This document shows, in pieces, positions 49,419 to 60,965 of a stretch of DNA of 64,000 nucleotides. The DNA is from Mantis religiosa (lineage: Eukaryota > Arthropoda > Insecta > Mantodea > Mantidae): positions 457,747,778 through 457,811,777 of the forward strand of contig CM060950.1 of NCBI GenBank assembly GCA_030765055.1, written 5' to 3'. The position numbers and the translations under genes were made by a program. Within the stretch, counting starts at the first letter, position 1. Each line of letters begins with the position of its first letter. The notes beneath the pieces are model-generated. The model ran no database searches and was not told where the DNA came from. It worked only from the letters and a program-made list of their open reading frames with translations.

Positions 49419-51276
49419 CGCGTGCTGGTGGACACTGGGGCAGCCGTGTCCATCATCAGACCTGACGTGGCGAAGGGTTTGCCGACGAGGAAACCGAGCC
49501 GACCATACGAGCTTGTCACGTCATCGGGGAACACCTTGCCTGCGGAGAAGGAAGCCCTGCTGGAGCTGACCTTGGAATGCAGTGCCGTGCGTCTCTGGGT
49601 GTTCGTCGCGAAGGTGGCTGAGGAGATGATTCTGGGACTGGATGCCCTCAGGAGTCACGAGGCGATGGTCGACGTTGGCAGGAAGGTCCTGCGGCTCAAC
49701 GGAGAAGAGGTTATACTCCGTCAACCCGAGGAGCGCCTAGGAATCTGCCGGGTCGTCTTGGACGAAGACGTGGTTGTCCCCGCTAGGAGCGAGGTGATGG
49801 TGACGGCGCGACCAGAAGAACAGACAGCAGGTTGGGTCCAGAGGCTGCAGGAGTGCGACTTCACCTCAGAACATCGTAGAGGGAAGAGCCACGGTAACGC
49901 TGATGCCATGTCCCCAACACCCTGTCCAGAAGGAGTGTGCCGCAGCAGTCCGAGTAGTCACGGCAGTGCCTGCGAATGGCTGGGATATCGCAGGCCTGAG
50001 GAGGGAGCAGCTGGCGGACGCAGACTTGGGGCCACTCTTGAGGGAAGTAAAGGCAGGGACGAGACCAACCTGGGAGGACATCGCACCGAGGAGCGCCACC
50101 TACAAGTTGTACTGGGCCCAATGGGACTCGCTGAAGACCAGAGATGGCGTGCTGTTCCGGTTATGGGAATCACCCGATGGGAAGACGCAGAGAGAACAGT
50201 TGGTACTTCCCCGGAGTAAGGTACCGGAAGTCTTGGAAGAAGTGCACGTCGGCACTTCAGGAGGACACCTGGGAGTGAACCGAACGATTGACAAACTACG
50301 GCAGCGCTACTACTGGCTGAGGCTCCGAGCAGACGCTGAGAGATGGTGCCGTCAGTGTCACGTATGCGCGGCGAGTCGCAGCCCCCAGACTAGGAGTCGG
50401 CGTCGCATGCAGCAGTACAACGTCGGAGCGCCATACGAACGGATCGCCGTTGACATTGCTGGACCGTTCCCAGTTTCCGACCTAAGCAAAAAGTACCTAA
50501 TGGTGGTCGTGGACTACTTCACCAAGTGGCCGGAGGTGTATGCCATCCCAAACCAAGAGGCAAAGACAATCACAGACTGCCTCGTGGAGCAAGTGTTCTG
50601 TCGATTTGGGGTGCCGTTAGAGATACACAGTGACCAGGGTACCAACTTTAAGTCCAACCTAATGAGGGAGGCACTACAAAGGCTTGGGGTGAACAAGACT
50701 CGCACTAGGCCTCTACATCCCCAATCGGATGGCATGGTCGAAAGGTACATCAAGACCTTAGAGGAACACCTGAGGAAGGTCGTAGCCAGCCATCAGCGAG
50801 ACTGGGACGTCTTGCTGGCCTACCGCTCGTCTACACACGACACAACTGGGATGACGCCAGCCAGCTTAATGTTTGGCTGAGAGTTACCTCTCCCTTGTGA
50901 CCTGGCTTTTGGAAGCCCTCCGGAAGCGAAACAATCAGCGACCGAGTATGTGGAGAACTTGGTGGACCATCTCCACGACATGCACGAGATGGCTCGCCAG
51001 AACATCCAGAAGGCGAGCGACCGCATGAAGACCAGGTATGACAGGCGAGCCAACAGCCAAGGGTTCCATCAAGGTGACCTGGTGTGGTTGTAACGTCCTA
51101 CCCAGACCAAGGGACACTGCCCGAAGCTCCAGCAGCCATGGCAAGGACCGTACCGGTTGGTGAAGAGGATTAACGACGTGGTCTACCGCATCCAGAAGGT
51201 TCCCCGAGGGAAGATGGTGGTACACCTGGATCGCCTGACACGCTACGATGGTGCTGTTCGGGACGACCAGCTTTGA
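49419..51276 (+). pseudogene. pol: Gypsy pol remnant: protease and integrase, RT lost
   Basis: Continues in the gag frame after the TGA with RVLVDTGAAVSIIRP, the aspartic protease active site (DTG). Near 49810-49845 the sequence jumps from just after the protease to the last residues of RNase H (EHRRGKSHGNADAMS), so RT and most of RNase H are deleted. A one-base frame change near 49931-49937 follows. The second frame holds the integrase: an HHCC zinc part (GGHLGVNRTIDKLRQRYYW, then RWCRQCHVC) and the catalytic triad D (codon 50452), D (50632) and E (50740), spacing D-x35-E. Stops lie at 50878-50880 (TGA) and 51091-51093 (TAA); the natural end is TGA 51274-51276. It cannot make working enzymes. 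Confidence 0.92.
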
Positions 51277-51287
51277 GGGGGGAGCAG
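51275..51287 (+). promoter_or_regulatory. Polypurine tract
   Basis: GAGGGGGGAGCAG immediately before the 3' LTR, the expected place for second-strand priming; it overlaps the end of the pol frame. Confidence 0.85.
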
Positions 51288-51781
51288 TGTCACCCGACCG
51301 TCGGAACACCCTATAGAGTGGGCAAGCAGGAGACGGTCGGCGTTCGCCCTGCCCCTCGTTTGTCTTATAGCGTTAAGAAGGGATGGCTGGGACAAGAGAA
51401 AACATCACTGCACCGTCTCTTTCTGTTCCACCTGTGTTCTCGAACTTACGGGATATTTCATCTAATCGAGAACCTTCCAGATCGGCAAGCGGACCCTATA
51501 TAAGCAACACGTCGTGCAAGAGGAGTGAGTCAGTTCTTGGCGTAAGAGTCAGTGCTTGACGAGCTAGCGGACGGACAAGAAGACTGCGTGCGTTCAAAGG
51601 AAGAATTTACGCAATTGTGAGCGTACAGTGGAACTTTAACAGACGAACTGGTGAACTGTAGTTGTGTGCATTACGTAATTCTGTGTAATTGGCAAGTGTT
51701 AAACTGTAAGTCGGTGGAAATAAAGAACATTGTTGAGTTTGTGTAATTGGACTTTTTATTTCACGAACCCACAAAGTTACA
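51288..51781 (+). repeat. Gypsy 3' LTR (494 bp)
   Basis: TGTCACCC to AGTTACA. Differs from the 5' LTR by about 15 substitutions, a shorter A run near 51397 and an extra 12 bases (TCGGCAAGCGGA) near 51482. Confidence 0.95.
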
Positions 51782-52592
51782 ATATGTTGATGACATCCTT
51801 GCAGTAGTTCCAAGATCATTTAGATGATGCATTAAAGGTACTCAATCTGCAAGAAAACCTATCAGATTCACAATAGAAAGTAAGTCGCTGGACAACTCTC
51901 TTTTCTGGACCTAAATATCATCAGGAATGACACAAAAATAAAATTTGGAATTTACAGGAAGCCAATAGAGTAAAAAAATTGCATAAATTACTATGGCTCT
52001 AATCCAATTAATATAAACTTGCAATATTAAACATTCTTACACACACATTAATCAATATATCCACTGATAACGCAGAATACTTCAAAGAACAAAAAGCCAT
52101 ACTCCACATAGCAGAAGAAAATGGATGCAACAAAAGTCTGGTTTTTAAGAAAATTTAAAGGACTAAATTGAAAAAATCGTTATGGAAGCCACCACATTCA
52201 CTAAAGAAAATGAAAGCAGCAGCATATTTATTTCATTCACATACCACACAAAAACTTTGCATAAATTCAAAAATAACTTTAAGGAACGAAATATCATCTT
52301 GGAGCCTACAAATAGATACTCAGTTTCAAAATTTCTAAATTCAAAAACAAAAGATGCAATCCCACCAATTAACAGATCCAGAAATAAGTTGTAAGAATTG
52401 TGAAAAATGCTACATAGGTCAAAATAAAAGAAACCTAATAACCAGAGTCAAAAAGCACTTTAGAAATAGCGAATTGAAACAAGAACATAAGTCAGCAGTA
52501 TCATTTCATTTTTGGATCGAAAACCATGACATTGACTGAAATTCAAAATTACTAAAAGCACTGATGAACCAAAATAAACTGACAACATGGGA

Positions 52593-53031
52593 AACAGGAG
52601 ATCCATGGTTCAAATCTCGGCCATGGCATTGAAGTTTTTGGTTTGACTATTTATCCAAAACCTTAGTCTATACACTGCTATTGTGTAGAAATGATTAATT
52701 TCCATGGATTAACTTAAATAATAGTTTAACGATGAAGTCCGGGACTCAAGTATTTACAATGGTAAATCACCACAAACAGTGTATCTTGAATACAAAAGCC
52801 CCTAGTGGTATACCGGGAAAATATATATGAGTCAATTGGAGAGTTTAATGTCAGGAGGACATGTTAGGCATGGTAGCTCAATGGGTAAGAGTGACTGGAT
52901 GACAACCAGATGATCCATGGTAGAAATCCCAACCATGGCATTAAATTCTTCAGTTTGACTCTATCTATACAAAACCTTAGCCTATAAACGGCTAGTATGA
53001 AGAAATGATTAATTTCCATCCATTAACTTAA
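52593..53031 (+). mobile_element. SINE family 2, direct-repeat form, inside Penelope copy C
   Basis: Flanked by ATGGGA (52587-52592 and 53032-53037), and the Penelope tail resumes after it. It has two sense units of about 115 bases, each ending TGATTAATTTCCAT then TTAACTTAAAT. They are separated by about 200 bases that include a tRNA-like A box (TGGTAGCTCAATGGGTAAGA). The result is a miniature element with direct terminal repeats, unlike the head-to-head form at 23490. Confidence 0.8.
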
Positions 53032-53282
53032 ATGGGACAACATATTCATATGGAAACATAAGGACTGAATAATGAGCTCTGAAATTCCACCAGTAGATAA
53101 TTTGACAAAGATGTTCACAGTTCCACTACCAGATAGAAGAGAGCAGACAACAACAGACAATAGTTGAACCGAGGTTGAAAATGGATGTAATTACTTCCGA
53201 AACTAGTCCCTCAATAATATAAAAAGTAAGTGAAAAAGTGTAAGAAACCAATTACAAATAGTTTTTTTCAATTATACTATAA

Positions 53283-53530
53283 CAAACTGACAATGTAGGA
53301 GAATATCTTAATATGAAAGAAATGAGGACCAAATATTGAACTTTGAGATCCCACCAGTCGATAATTTGATAAAGAAGTTCATATTTACACCACCAGAGAG
53401 AAGACAGCACACAACAACATGATAGTTGGACCTTCAAGGTTGAAAATGGAAGCAATGACTCCCAAAACTAGTCTTAAAAATAAAAATGTAAGTGATAGGG
53501 TGTGAAAAACTGACTACAAGTAGGGTTTTC
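53283..53530 (+). repeat. Second tandem copy of the Penelope 3' tail
   Basis: Repeats the tail blocks TTGAACTTTGAGATCCCACC, ATAATTTGAT, AGAGAAGACAGCA and ACTGACTACAAGTAG that also occur at 53060-53265. Tandem tails fit the pseudo-LTR arrangement known in Penelope-like elements. Confidence 0.8.
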
Positions 53531-53579
53531 CAATTGAGGGTGACTCCTTCGATACTCCAACAGATAATAAACTCAATGC

Positions 53580-53740
53580 TATACGTAAGTTTAAGTTAGA
53601 ATCAGACTGAGATGGCGGAAATCTGAACCAAAGTTTTGTTGTTAACCAGCATTAGGCCAATGTAAGTATAGGCTTAAGCTAGAATCAGATTGAAATAGCT
53701 GAGATTGAAGCACAAATACATAGCTTTGCATGCTGTTGCC
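53580..53740. repeat. SINE-2-derived minisatellite, two units
   Basis: Two units with TTAGAATCAGACTGAGATGG and CTAGAATCAGATTGAAATAG; same family as the arrays at 39350 and 44487. Confidence 0.7.
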
Positions 53741-53840
53741 TGAGGTAATGAACTTATAATAAAGCAGCTTAAGATATAATATGATTTTTGTTTGTACTCA
53801 AAACATTGTTCTCACTGTGTAAATGTTTCTTTACTTTCAG

Positions 53841-53976
53841 AAGTAATACGAAGGAGGACGAAGAAATTTCAGACCTGTCTTTAAATGGACAGTCTCACAC
53901 TCTCCTGAATGTCAAATTTTTTATTCTATCCGTTATGATTGTATTGTTTTGTAGCCTTACTTATCGTTTTGCCTAA
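53841..53976 (+). CDS. Host gene terminal exon: C-terminal membrane anchor
   Basis: Acceptor TTTCTTTACTTTCAG, then 136 coding bases to TAA at 53974-53976. The first base completes the Glu codon left open by the exon at 38628, so the three exons form one frame. The frame reads SNTKEDEEISDLSLNGQSHT, then LLNVKFFILSVMIVLFCSLT and YRFA. The roughly 20-residue hydrophobic segment ends only four residues from the C terminus, which marks a tail-anchored or C-terminally anchored protein with its bulk in the cytoplasm. With the upstream coiled-coil exons this suggests an organelle- or vesicle-membrane adaptor. I do not recognise the family; coiled-coil tail-anchored proteins such as the IRAG/LRMP type are only one possibility. 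Confidence 0.75.
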
Positions 53977-54014
53977 TTTGTTTTTGCCTAATTTGTTTAA
54001 AGTTTTATTTTAAT

Positions 54015-54020
54015 AATAAA
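54015..54020 (+). terminator. Polyadenylation signal of the host gene
   Basis: AATAAA 39 bases after the stop codon, followed by TTTTAATCTTACTT; a plausible short 3' UTR. A cleavage site about 10-30 bases on is inferred. Confidence 0.6.
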
Positions 54021-56227
54021 ATATATTTTAATCTTACTTCAGTAGAATGTTTCAGTTTCATAAAAATTTTTCTCTATCTTTCTTTTGTGTGTGTATTATT
54101 ATTATTTAACTGTCATTAAAAAAAATTACAAAAACATATTGTAGTACATTAGCAAAAAAATTTATTATACACTGATAAACAATCACCTTTATAGATTTAT
54201 TATAATGAACTATTACAAAAGTATAAAATAGTTGAAAAATAAAGAATTTTTAAAGTTTGAAAATAAGCTAAGATTAAAGTAAAAACTAAAATTCAATTAA
54301 AAAACTAAAACTACAAGCTCCTTCTGTCCAGCACTTGCAACTGCCAACAAACTGCATCAAAATAGAAACTGGTCCCAAATAACAAGAAATTCTTATATTC
54401 CCTTAATCAGCCAATATATACACAGCATTGGTATCCAAGGAAATACTAGGTTTAATAAGTCCATTTAATACTTATTTATTCTTTAATTATTTGTATATAT
54501 TATGTAAAAATTGATTTAATGTATCTTACTCCATAATATAATCTTGACATTACACAAATATAAATATTTGTTAATGAATCTTCACTTGTCTTAAGAAGTT
54601 GATGTTAATACTTCTCAAGATAAGTGGAGATTAATTAACAAATATTTACATTTGTGTAATATTTATTACTTCACTGTAACTAGCTTCATTTTCTATGTAA
54701 TCAATAATCTTGACATCTTTATTTTATGTTCATAATGTTGGAATTTAAATTTACTTCTCTGATAAAGCTTCTTTTGTTTATTCTATCCACTACCTCCCTT
54801 TAATTTTATTTGATTATTATTAATTTTATCATACCCCTTACTCAAAATGCATTAATAAATAGGACAACTACGTTTATCTCTAAAATATATGACCAATTTA
54901 AAACTTCCCTTCTTTTATGTTCCTTTAAAGTTACCAATCCATTACCTCAAATATACTTTATATCATCTAATTTAATCTCTTACAAATAACTTAATTATCT
55001 TTAATTATTTAAATTATCTTAATCATCTAAAAATCTTTATATACTTTGCTTAACTTACTTTTTACTTATTTATTTTTAGCTTAATGTTATTATACTTCGT
55101 AACCCTTTCTTTTTCCATAATAAATATTAAATTTACCCTGATTAGCAAGGTATAACCTGTCATTTGCTTGTTATTACTTACTTCACTGAAACATTCACAT
55201 ATGTTTTATTTCACCAAAATTTCACTATATCTTCCATAATGCTCCACCCTTCCTTCTCCTTCCTCAGAAATCCTCAGCTCAATATAGTATGCCACTCCTA
55301 GCCCAGTATCTTGGTGTAATTCTGCCCATCAAACATTCTACTCAAATATGGCCACCCCTTTCTTAATGCCAGTGCCTTCTTCTCAACCTTCAAAATAATT
55401 CCCCCTTTATTCTTCTTTTGTAATCTTTATCGACCTCTCTTTCTCTTCATCTAAATCAAATTCATCTACAACCTCTGTATTATCTACCAGTTAAAGTAAT
55501 AAATGTCTTCTTCTACTTAATTAGCGTAGTGAACTACTATTCTCCTCGACTTGTTACAGAGTACAGACCAGCTTGGAAATCCTATGGAAGCACATGCGCA
55601 ATAGCCAGCAGTCCAGTCTGTACCTACCCTCTATGACAGTAAGGGCAGTTGGGTAGGAGAAGCGACAACTTTCGCTTACACTCCTAGCCCCCCTCACATT
55701 CAAATTTCCCTTTGCCTTCGAGGACATCCTATTTGGTCCGTACTATACACTTAATTCCATAAATTCATCTTAATTTTCTATCATTAAATCTTCAATTCTT
55801 ACATCCCGAGTAATTTATTGTATACTTATAGATCTACTCCTTGTGTCTCTTCAGCATAATCAAAATTTTGTTCTTTAATTCTAGAACTCTACCATGTCAT
55901 ATTACATATGTTGGCAAGAGCCATCATGGATACAATAAATCCACTTTGTACGTAATTGCTTTAATATAATAAACTCCTAACGTTTACCTCAGTTCTGATA
56001 TTAACTATATGTATGTAGCAAATTAAAAAAACGCATGCTCTGGGATATCTTGTACTTCACATAGTTTACATATGTGATTGAACCACTGTGGAAATCCCTA
56101 TTATTGTACCATTACTGAAAGCATTTTGCAGTCTTGTTAAGGCTAAGCCCAAAAGTATATTCAAACATTAAAGGCTAGTCCAAATATTGGAGAATTTTAT
56201 AAACTTTCCAAACCTTTATTTTACATA
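54021..56227. other. Downstream flank: one hairpin, otherwise nothing recognised
   Basis: Very AT-rich. Apart from the hairpin at 54549-54660 and a somewhat GC-richer segment at 55530-55700, no gene or known element is visible. Confidence 0.55.
54549..54660. repeat. Near-perfect hairpin, 51-bp arms, 10-base loop
   Basis: Left arm 54549-54599 (ATTACACAAATATAAATATT...) and right arm 54610-54660 are complementary at 46 of 51 positions. On plus-strand RNA two of the five differences are G-U pairs. It could be a small foldback MITE or a transcribed hairpin such as a microRNA or siRNA precursor. Confidence 0.9.
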
Positions 56228-57690
<1,463 letters not shown>

Positions 57691-58344
57691 TATTACTACT
57701 ACTATCATCATCATTATTATTTATTTTTTTATTATTTATTTATAATATACACAAAGATAATAGTACAGTCCTGGATCTATATGCAAAACCTAGAACATGC
57801 AAGAACACTCCAATGTAAAGGTCATCGTAACAAAGAGGCATACCTATGACATTTTGATTCTTATTGAAGTGGGAAAATGCCACTTACATAATTTTCCCGG
57901 GAATTTCTAAATTATACCCCAACGTCTTTCTTCTTTAAAATACTTTTATTTCCCAATCTTAACCTTATTGTCCTTACTGATACCTAGGCACGTGAGGTCC
58001 TATCAAGCACCATAGAGAATGGAATAATAGGCTCCCCCTTCAAGTTCTCCTCATCGAAGTATTCTCTCACAGGGCATGTTGTTTCCCGTGTCTGTCCTTT
58101 AATTGGAATAACTTTACCAAGTACAGTTATATTTGGTTCCCATGCAAGTTAAGGTTTTTGCTTGTCACTACATTTTGACGTAATTAAATATTCATTAAAC
58201 ACAATTGCAAATGATCACAACACGGAATCAGACACATGGACTCAGGCACACGTAAAGCAAGGCAAATTCTTATTTATCCTTAAATGGTTATTGCATTATC
58301 ATTCATTTGCCGTTTCGTTAAGGATCATAATTATGGATTGGTAG
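57691..58344. other. No gene recognised
   Basis: AT-rich spacer between the palindromic repeat and the SINE-2 composite. Confidence 0.6.
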
Positions 58345-58551
58345 AGTCAGATTGACAAATTTAATGCCGCTGTCAGAATTTGAACCTCGGATATCCTGGA
58401 TTCTGCCCTGTTGCTCTTAACTATTGAGCTACCATGGCCAGCATGCCAGCATGACATTAAATTCTCCAAATGTCTGGGAGATCCATGGTTCAAATTCCAG
58501 CTATGACACTGAATTTTTCCATGTGACTCTACCTATCCAAGTCTTTGCCTA

Positions 58552-59855
58552 CATTCGAGGGTAAGTCAAATGAAAACATTAAATTTGTAATAACAAATCA
58601 AAATTTCACGCCGTTATCCTGTAAGTTGGTTAGCGTGCTACAAACAGCGTGCAAAATGGTGGCAGCATAGTGCAGATGCACACATAGCGTCGCAGTATGA
58701 GTATGAAGATGGCCGCCTCACTTGCGACTTGCACCAGGGAAGAACAGCATTCTGTTATTCGGTTTTTACGTAGTGAAGGTGTGAAACCTGTTGAAATACA
58801 TTGACGAATTACGGTTCAGTACGGCGATGCATGTTTGTCAGAGCAGCAAGTCTACGAATGGAGTAGAACGTTCGAAAATGGTGTGACTTCAGTGTAAGGT
58901 GCTCCACGTCCAGGTCAGGTACAACGAGTTGTGACTCCACAGAACATTGCGGCACTTGAAGCCATTATGAAAGAAAACCGACGAGAGACACTGAAAAACA
59001 TTGCAGATGTTTATAGATTAGTCATGGCTCAGCACACCACATTGTCCATGATGTGCTCCAGTTTCACAAAGTGTCTGCATGATGGGTGCCACGGTAGCTT
59101 ACTCCTGAAATGAAAGAATGACATGTTGATGCTTGTGAAGAGCTTCTTCGGCGCTTTGAACCGGAAGGTGATGGCTTCCTTGCAAGAATCGTTACTGAGG
59201 ACAAAACCTGGGTTCACGTCCACCAACCGGAAACAAAGAGAGCGAGCAAGGAATGGCGACATCCCTCATCACCAAAACCAAAGAAGTTTTGAACAGAACT
59301 ACCAGCAGGAAAGATTATGCTGACTCTCTTTAGGAATGAAAAAGGCGTCATTTTGGAGCATTACATGCCTAGAGCGACCACTGTCACCAGTGCACCATAC
59401 ACAGATCTTAAACATCATTTGCGGCCTGCAATCAAATCAATGCAACGCGGATTGCTGTCAGCAAGTGTCCTTTTGCAGCATGACAATGCAAGGCCCCACA
59501 CTCCCCATACAACAGTTGCAACAATCACAGACCTGCATTTTGAGTGTCTTCCTCATCCACCATACTCACCAGACCTTGCCCCAGGTGATTTCTGTATGTT
59601 TGGACCACTCAAAGACGAAATGGGAGGAAAGAAGTTCCGTTCCGATGAAGAGGTACACCAGCGGTGCATAAGTGATTGCGCAGGCTACCAAAATAACTTT
59701 TTTCTAAAGGCATTTATGCACTTTGTAAGCTCTGGAGGACTTGCATTGAGCAAGGGGGAGATTATGTTGAAAAGTGATACAGCTTTGTACCACTTTTGCA
59801 CAATAAATAGATAATATTTAAAAAATATTTAAGGTCTTCATTTAACTCATGCTCA
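58552..59855 (+). mobile_element. mariner element (1.3 kb), non-functional
   Basis: 1304 bp flanked by TA at 58550-58551 and 59856-59857. The ends are inverted: CATTCGAGGGTAAGTCAAAT at the left and the complement of TGAGCATGAGTTAAATGAAG at the right. Length, TA target and D,D34D transposase are all typical of mariner. Confidence 0.9.
58703..59814 (+). pseudogene. mariner transposase (broken)
   Basis: From ATG 58703 the frame reads MKMAASLATCTREEQHSVIR with the first helix-turn-helix; stops occur within the first 60 codons. QVYEWSRTFENG marks the second DNA-binding region. The three catalytic Asp remain in TEDKTWVH (near 59200; usual TGDETWV), LLQHDNARPH (near 59485) and PYSPDLAPGDF (near 59565), the last pair spaced as in D34D. 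Several stops and shifts, mainly before 59317, kill it. The last 165 codons are open to TAA 59812-59814. Confidence 0.9.
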
Positions 59856-60212
59856 TACGTCTAGTGTGTACGAACAATTAATTTCCATCAATTTATCTAA
59901 CAGTGGTTAGTATTGAAGCCTGGGACTTACGTAGTTATGACATAGGAAGTCGCCAAAAACGGTGTGTATCTCATTTTATATGAGATCCCCTAGTGGTTTA
60001 CCGGAAAACATACAAGTCAGTTGGAGAATTTAATGTCATGTTGCCATGTTGGCCATTATACCTCAGTGTTTAAGAGCAACCACAGAGAGACTGAAAGACG
60101 AAGATTCGTAGTTCACATCTCGGATATGGCATTTACTTTCTCAATCTGACTGTGCCTATCCAAATCTTTGCCAACAAACGACTAGCGTGGAAGAATGATT
60201 AATTTCCAGCAT

Positions 60213-60965
60213 AAATATCATGCTTCCTGCTTTAAATATATTTGCCATGACTTGCGCCCAAACCACCAAAAGAATGCCTCGACTTCACGTAAGATATCTT
60301 AAGATAACTCAGTACTGTACATGTTTAGGCTTTCACGGCCGGCGTTAATCCAATAGAATGTTGTTTCTGAGCTTGAAGGCCGTGGTCTAGATGATGAAAA
60401 ATCATCTAATGTTTCGCCCGTAGCTCCGTTGGGTATCTTCAGAGATTCAGTTCTGGCTGTTCACAGCTAGACTCAACAGGACTGAATCTCTGAAGCTACG
60501 GGCGAAAAGTTAGATACTTTTTCATCGTCTAGACCAGGGCCTTCAAGCCCGGAAACAACATTCTATTGGATAACACAGCACTACCATTAAAATAAATAGA
60601 ATACCGGAAATCGTATATATTTGCATAGACAATCTCATAGATTTACAAATCATCCTATCACACAGTGTAGTCATAAAACTCTACACAGGTAAAACGTAAA
60701 ATACACATTAATTTAGGTTCTGAATTGGAAAGGCAGATGACTCAGATTGAAATCTCTCTTTGATTGCCTTCTTAGCTGTGTACAGGCACAGATTCATGTA
60801 GAGATATATGATGTATGAATGCAGTTAAAGTACGTTAGCAACATGGAAATTAATCACATTTATTTTATATATGGAAAGAAATATTGATGTGCTAAGATAT
60901 ATTTACTTAAGATGAGTCGGTATTAGTAACACTCTTGTTTCGGGGACATGTGTTCCCATCTTCAG
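60213..60965. other. Spacer with a foldback element
   Basis: AT-rich apart from the GC-richer foldback at 60348-60571; nothing else recognised. Confidence 0.6.
60348..60571. mobile_element. Foldback (snap-back) element, about 224 bp
   Basis: The left half, from ATCCAATAGAATGTTGTTTC, and the complement of the right half match almost throughout, including GCTTGAAGGCC, GGTCTAGA, CGCCCGTAGCT and CAGAGATTCAG. The right half has a short deletion near the centre. No coding capacity; probably a MITE. Confidence 0.85.

Larger units (their letters stand above)
47569..51781 (+). mobile_element. Ty3/gypsy LTR retrotransposon, internally deleted
   Basis: Complete in outline: two LTRs, primer-binding site, gag, a shortened pol and polypurine tract, flanked by ATAT (47565-47568 and 51782-51785). 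Removing it with one ATAT restores the WYxYVDD codons of Penelope copy C. The LTRs differ at about 15 positions plus a 12-base insertion and small indels, roughly 3%, so the insertion is fairly recent but not new. Almost all of the reverse transcriptase and most of RNase H are missing, so it could move only with help from another copy. Its G+C content is much higher than that of the host DNA around it. Clade not settled; the gag and integrase look like insect mdg1/412-type elements. Confidence 0.96.
46127..53530 (+). mobile_element. Penelope-like retroelement copy C, with gypsy and SINE-2 nested inside
   Basis: Begins TTGGAGGAATTCAGTAACAG like copy A, then an inverted piece of the 3' tail (about 46169-46392, complementary to about 53041-53262). 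It then has the longest 5' region of the three copies. RT N-terminal blocks are KPDKRNETVILEKAEYTKK (near 46880) and RIYGLPKSHKTGRPMRPITS (near 47085), followed by motif A remains and LSMGNPLALFLANLF (near 47460). The YVDD codons are split by a gypsy element (47569-51781). Thumb and endonuclease remains run 51786-52550, where the YIG half is intact (CYIGQ) but the GIY half is deleted. A SINE-2 lies at 52593-53031. The 3' tail occurs twice in tandem (53032-53265 and 53283-53530). Confidence 0.9.
58345..60212. mobile_element. SINE family 2 composite split by a mariner
   Basis: An antisense tRNA-like unit (58345-58450, TTGAGCTACCATGGCCAGCA) is followed by a sense unit (58478-58551, CCATGGTTCAAATTCCAGC). 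The sense unit is cut by the mariner at 58552-59855. The element resumes at 59858 (CGTCTAGTGTGTACGAAC) with the spacer body and a further sense unit ending near 60212 (TGATTAATTTCC). The order matches the elements at 23490 and 52593 combined. Confidence 0.75.

Noticed and set aside
48141..50753. Long open frames on the minus strand opposite gag and integrase
   Set aside because: Shadows of the GC-rich gypsy coding strand; no family resemblance.
60380..60440. Hammerhead-ribozyme-like core on the minus strand of the foldback element (CTGAAGA ... CGAAAC)
   Set aside because: The two core blocks are present, but stem III does not close next to the A-U pair needed at the cleavage site and no stem I could be drawn. 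A covariance-model search would be needed to reopen it.
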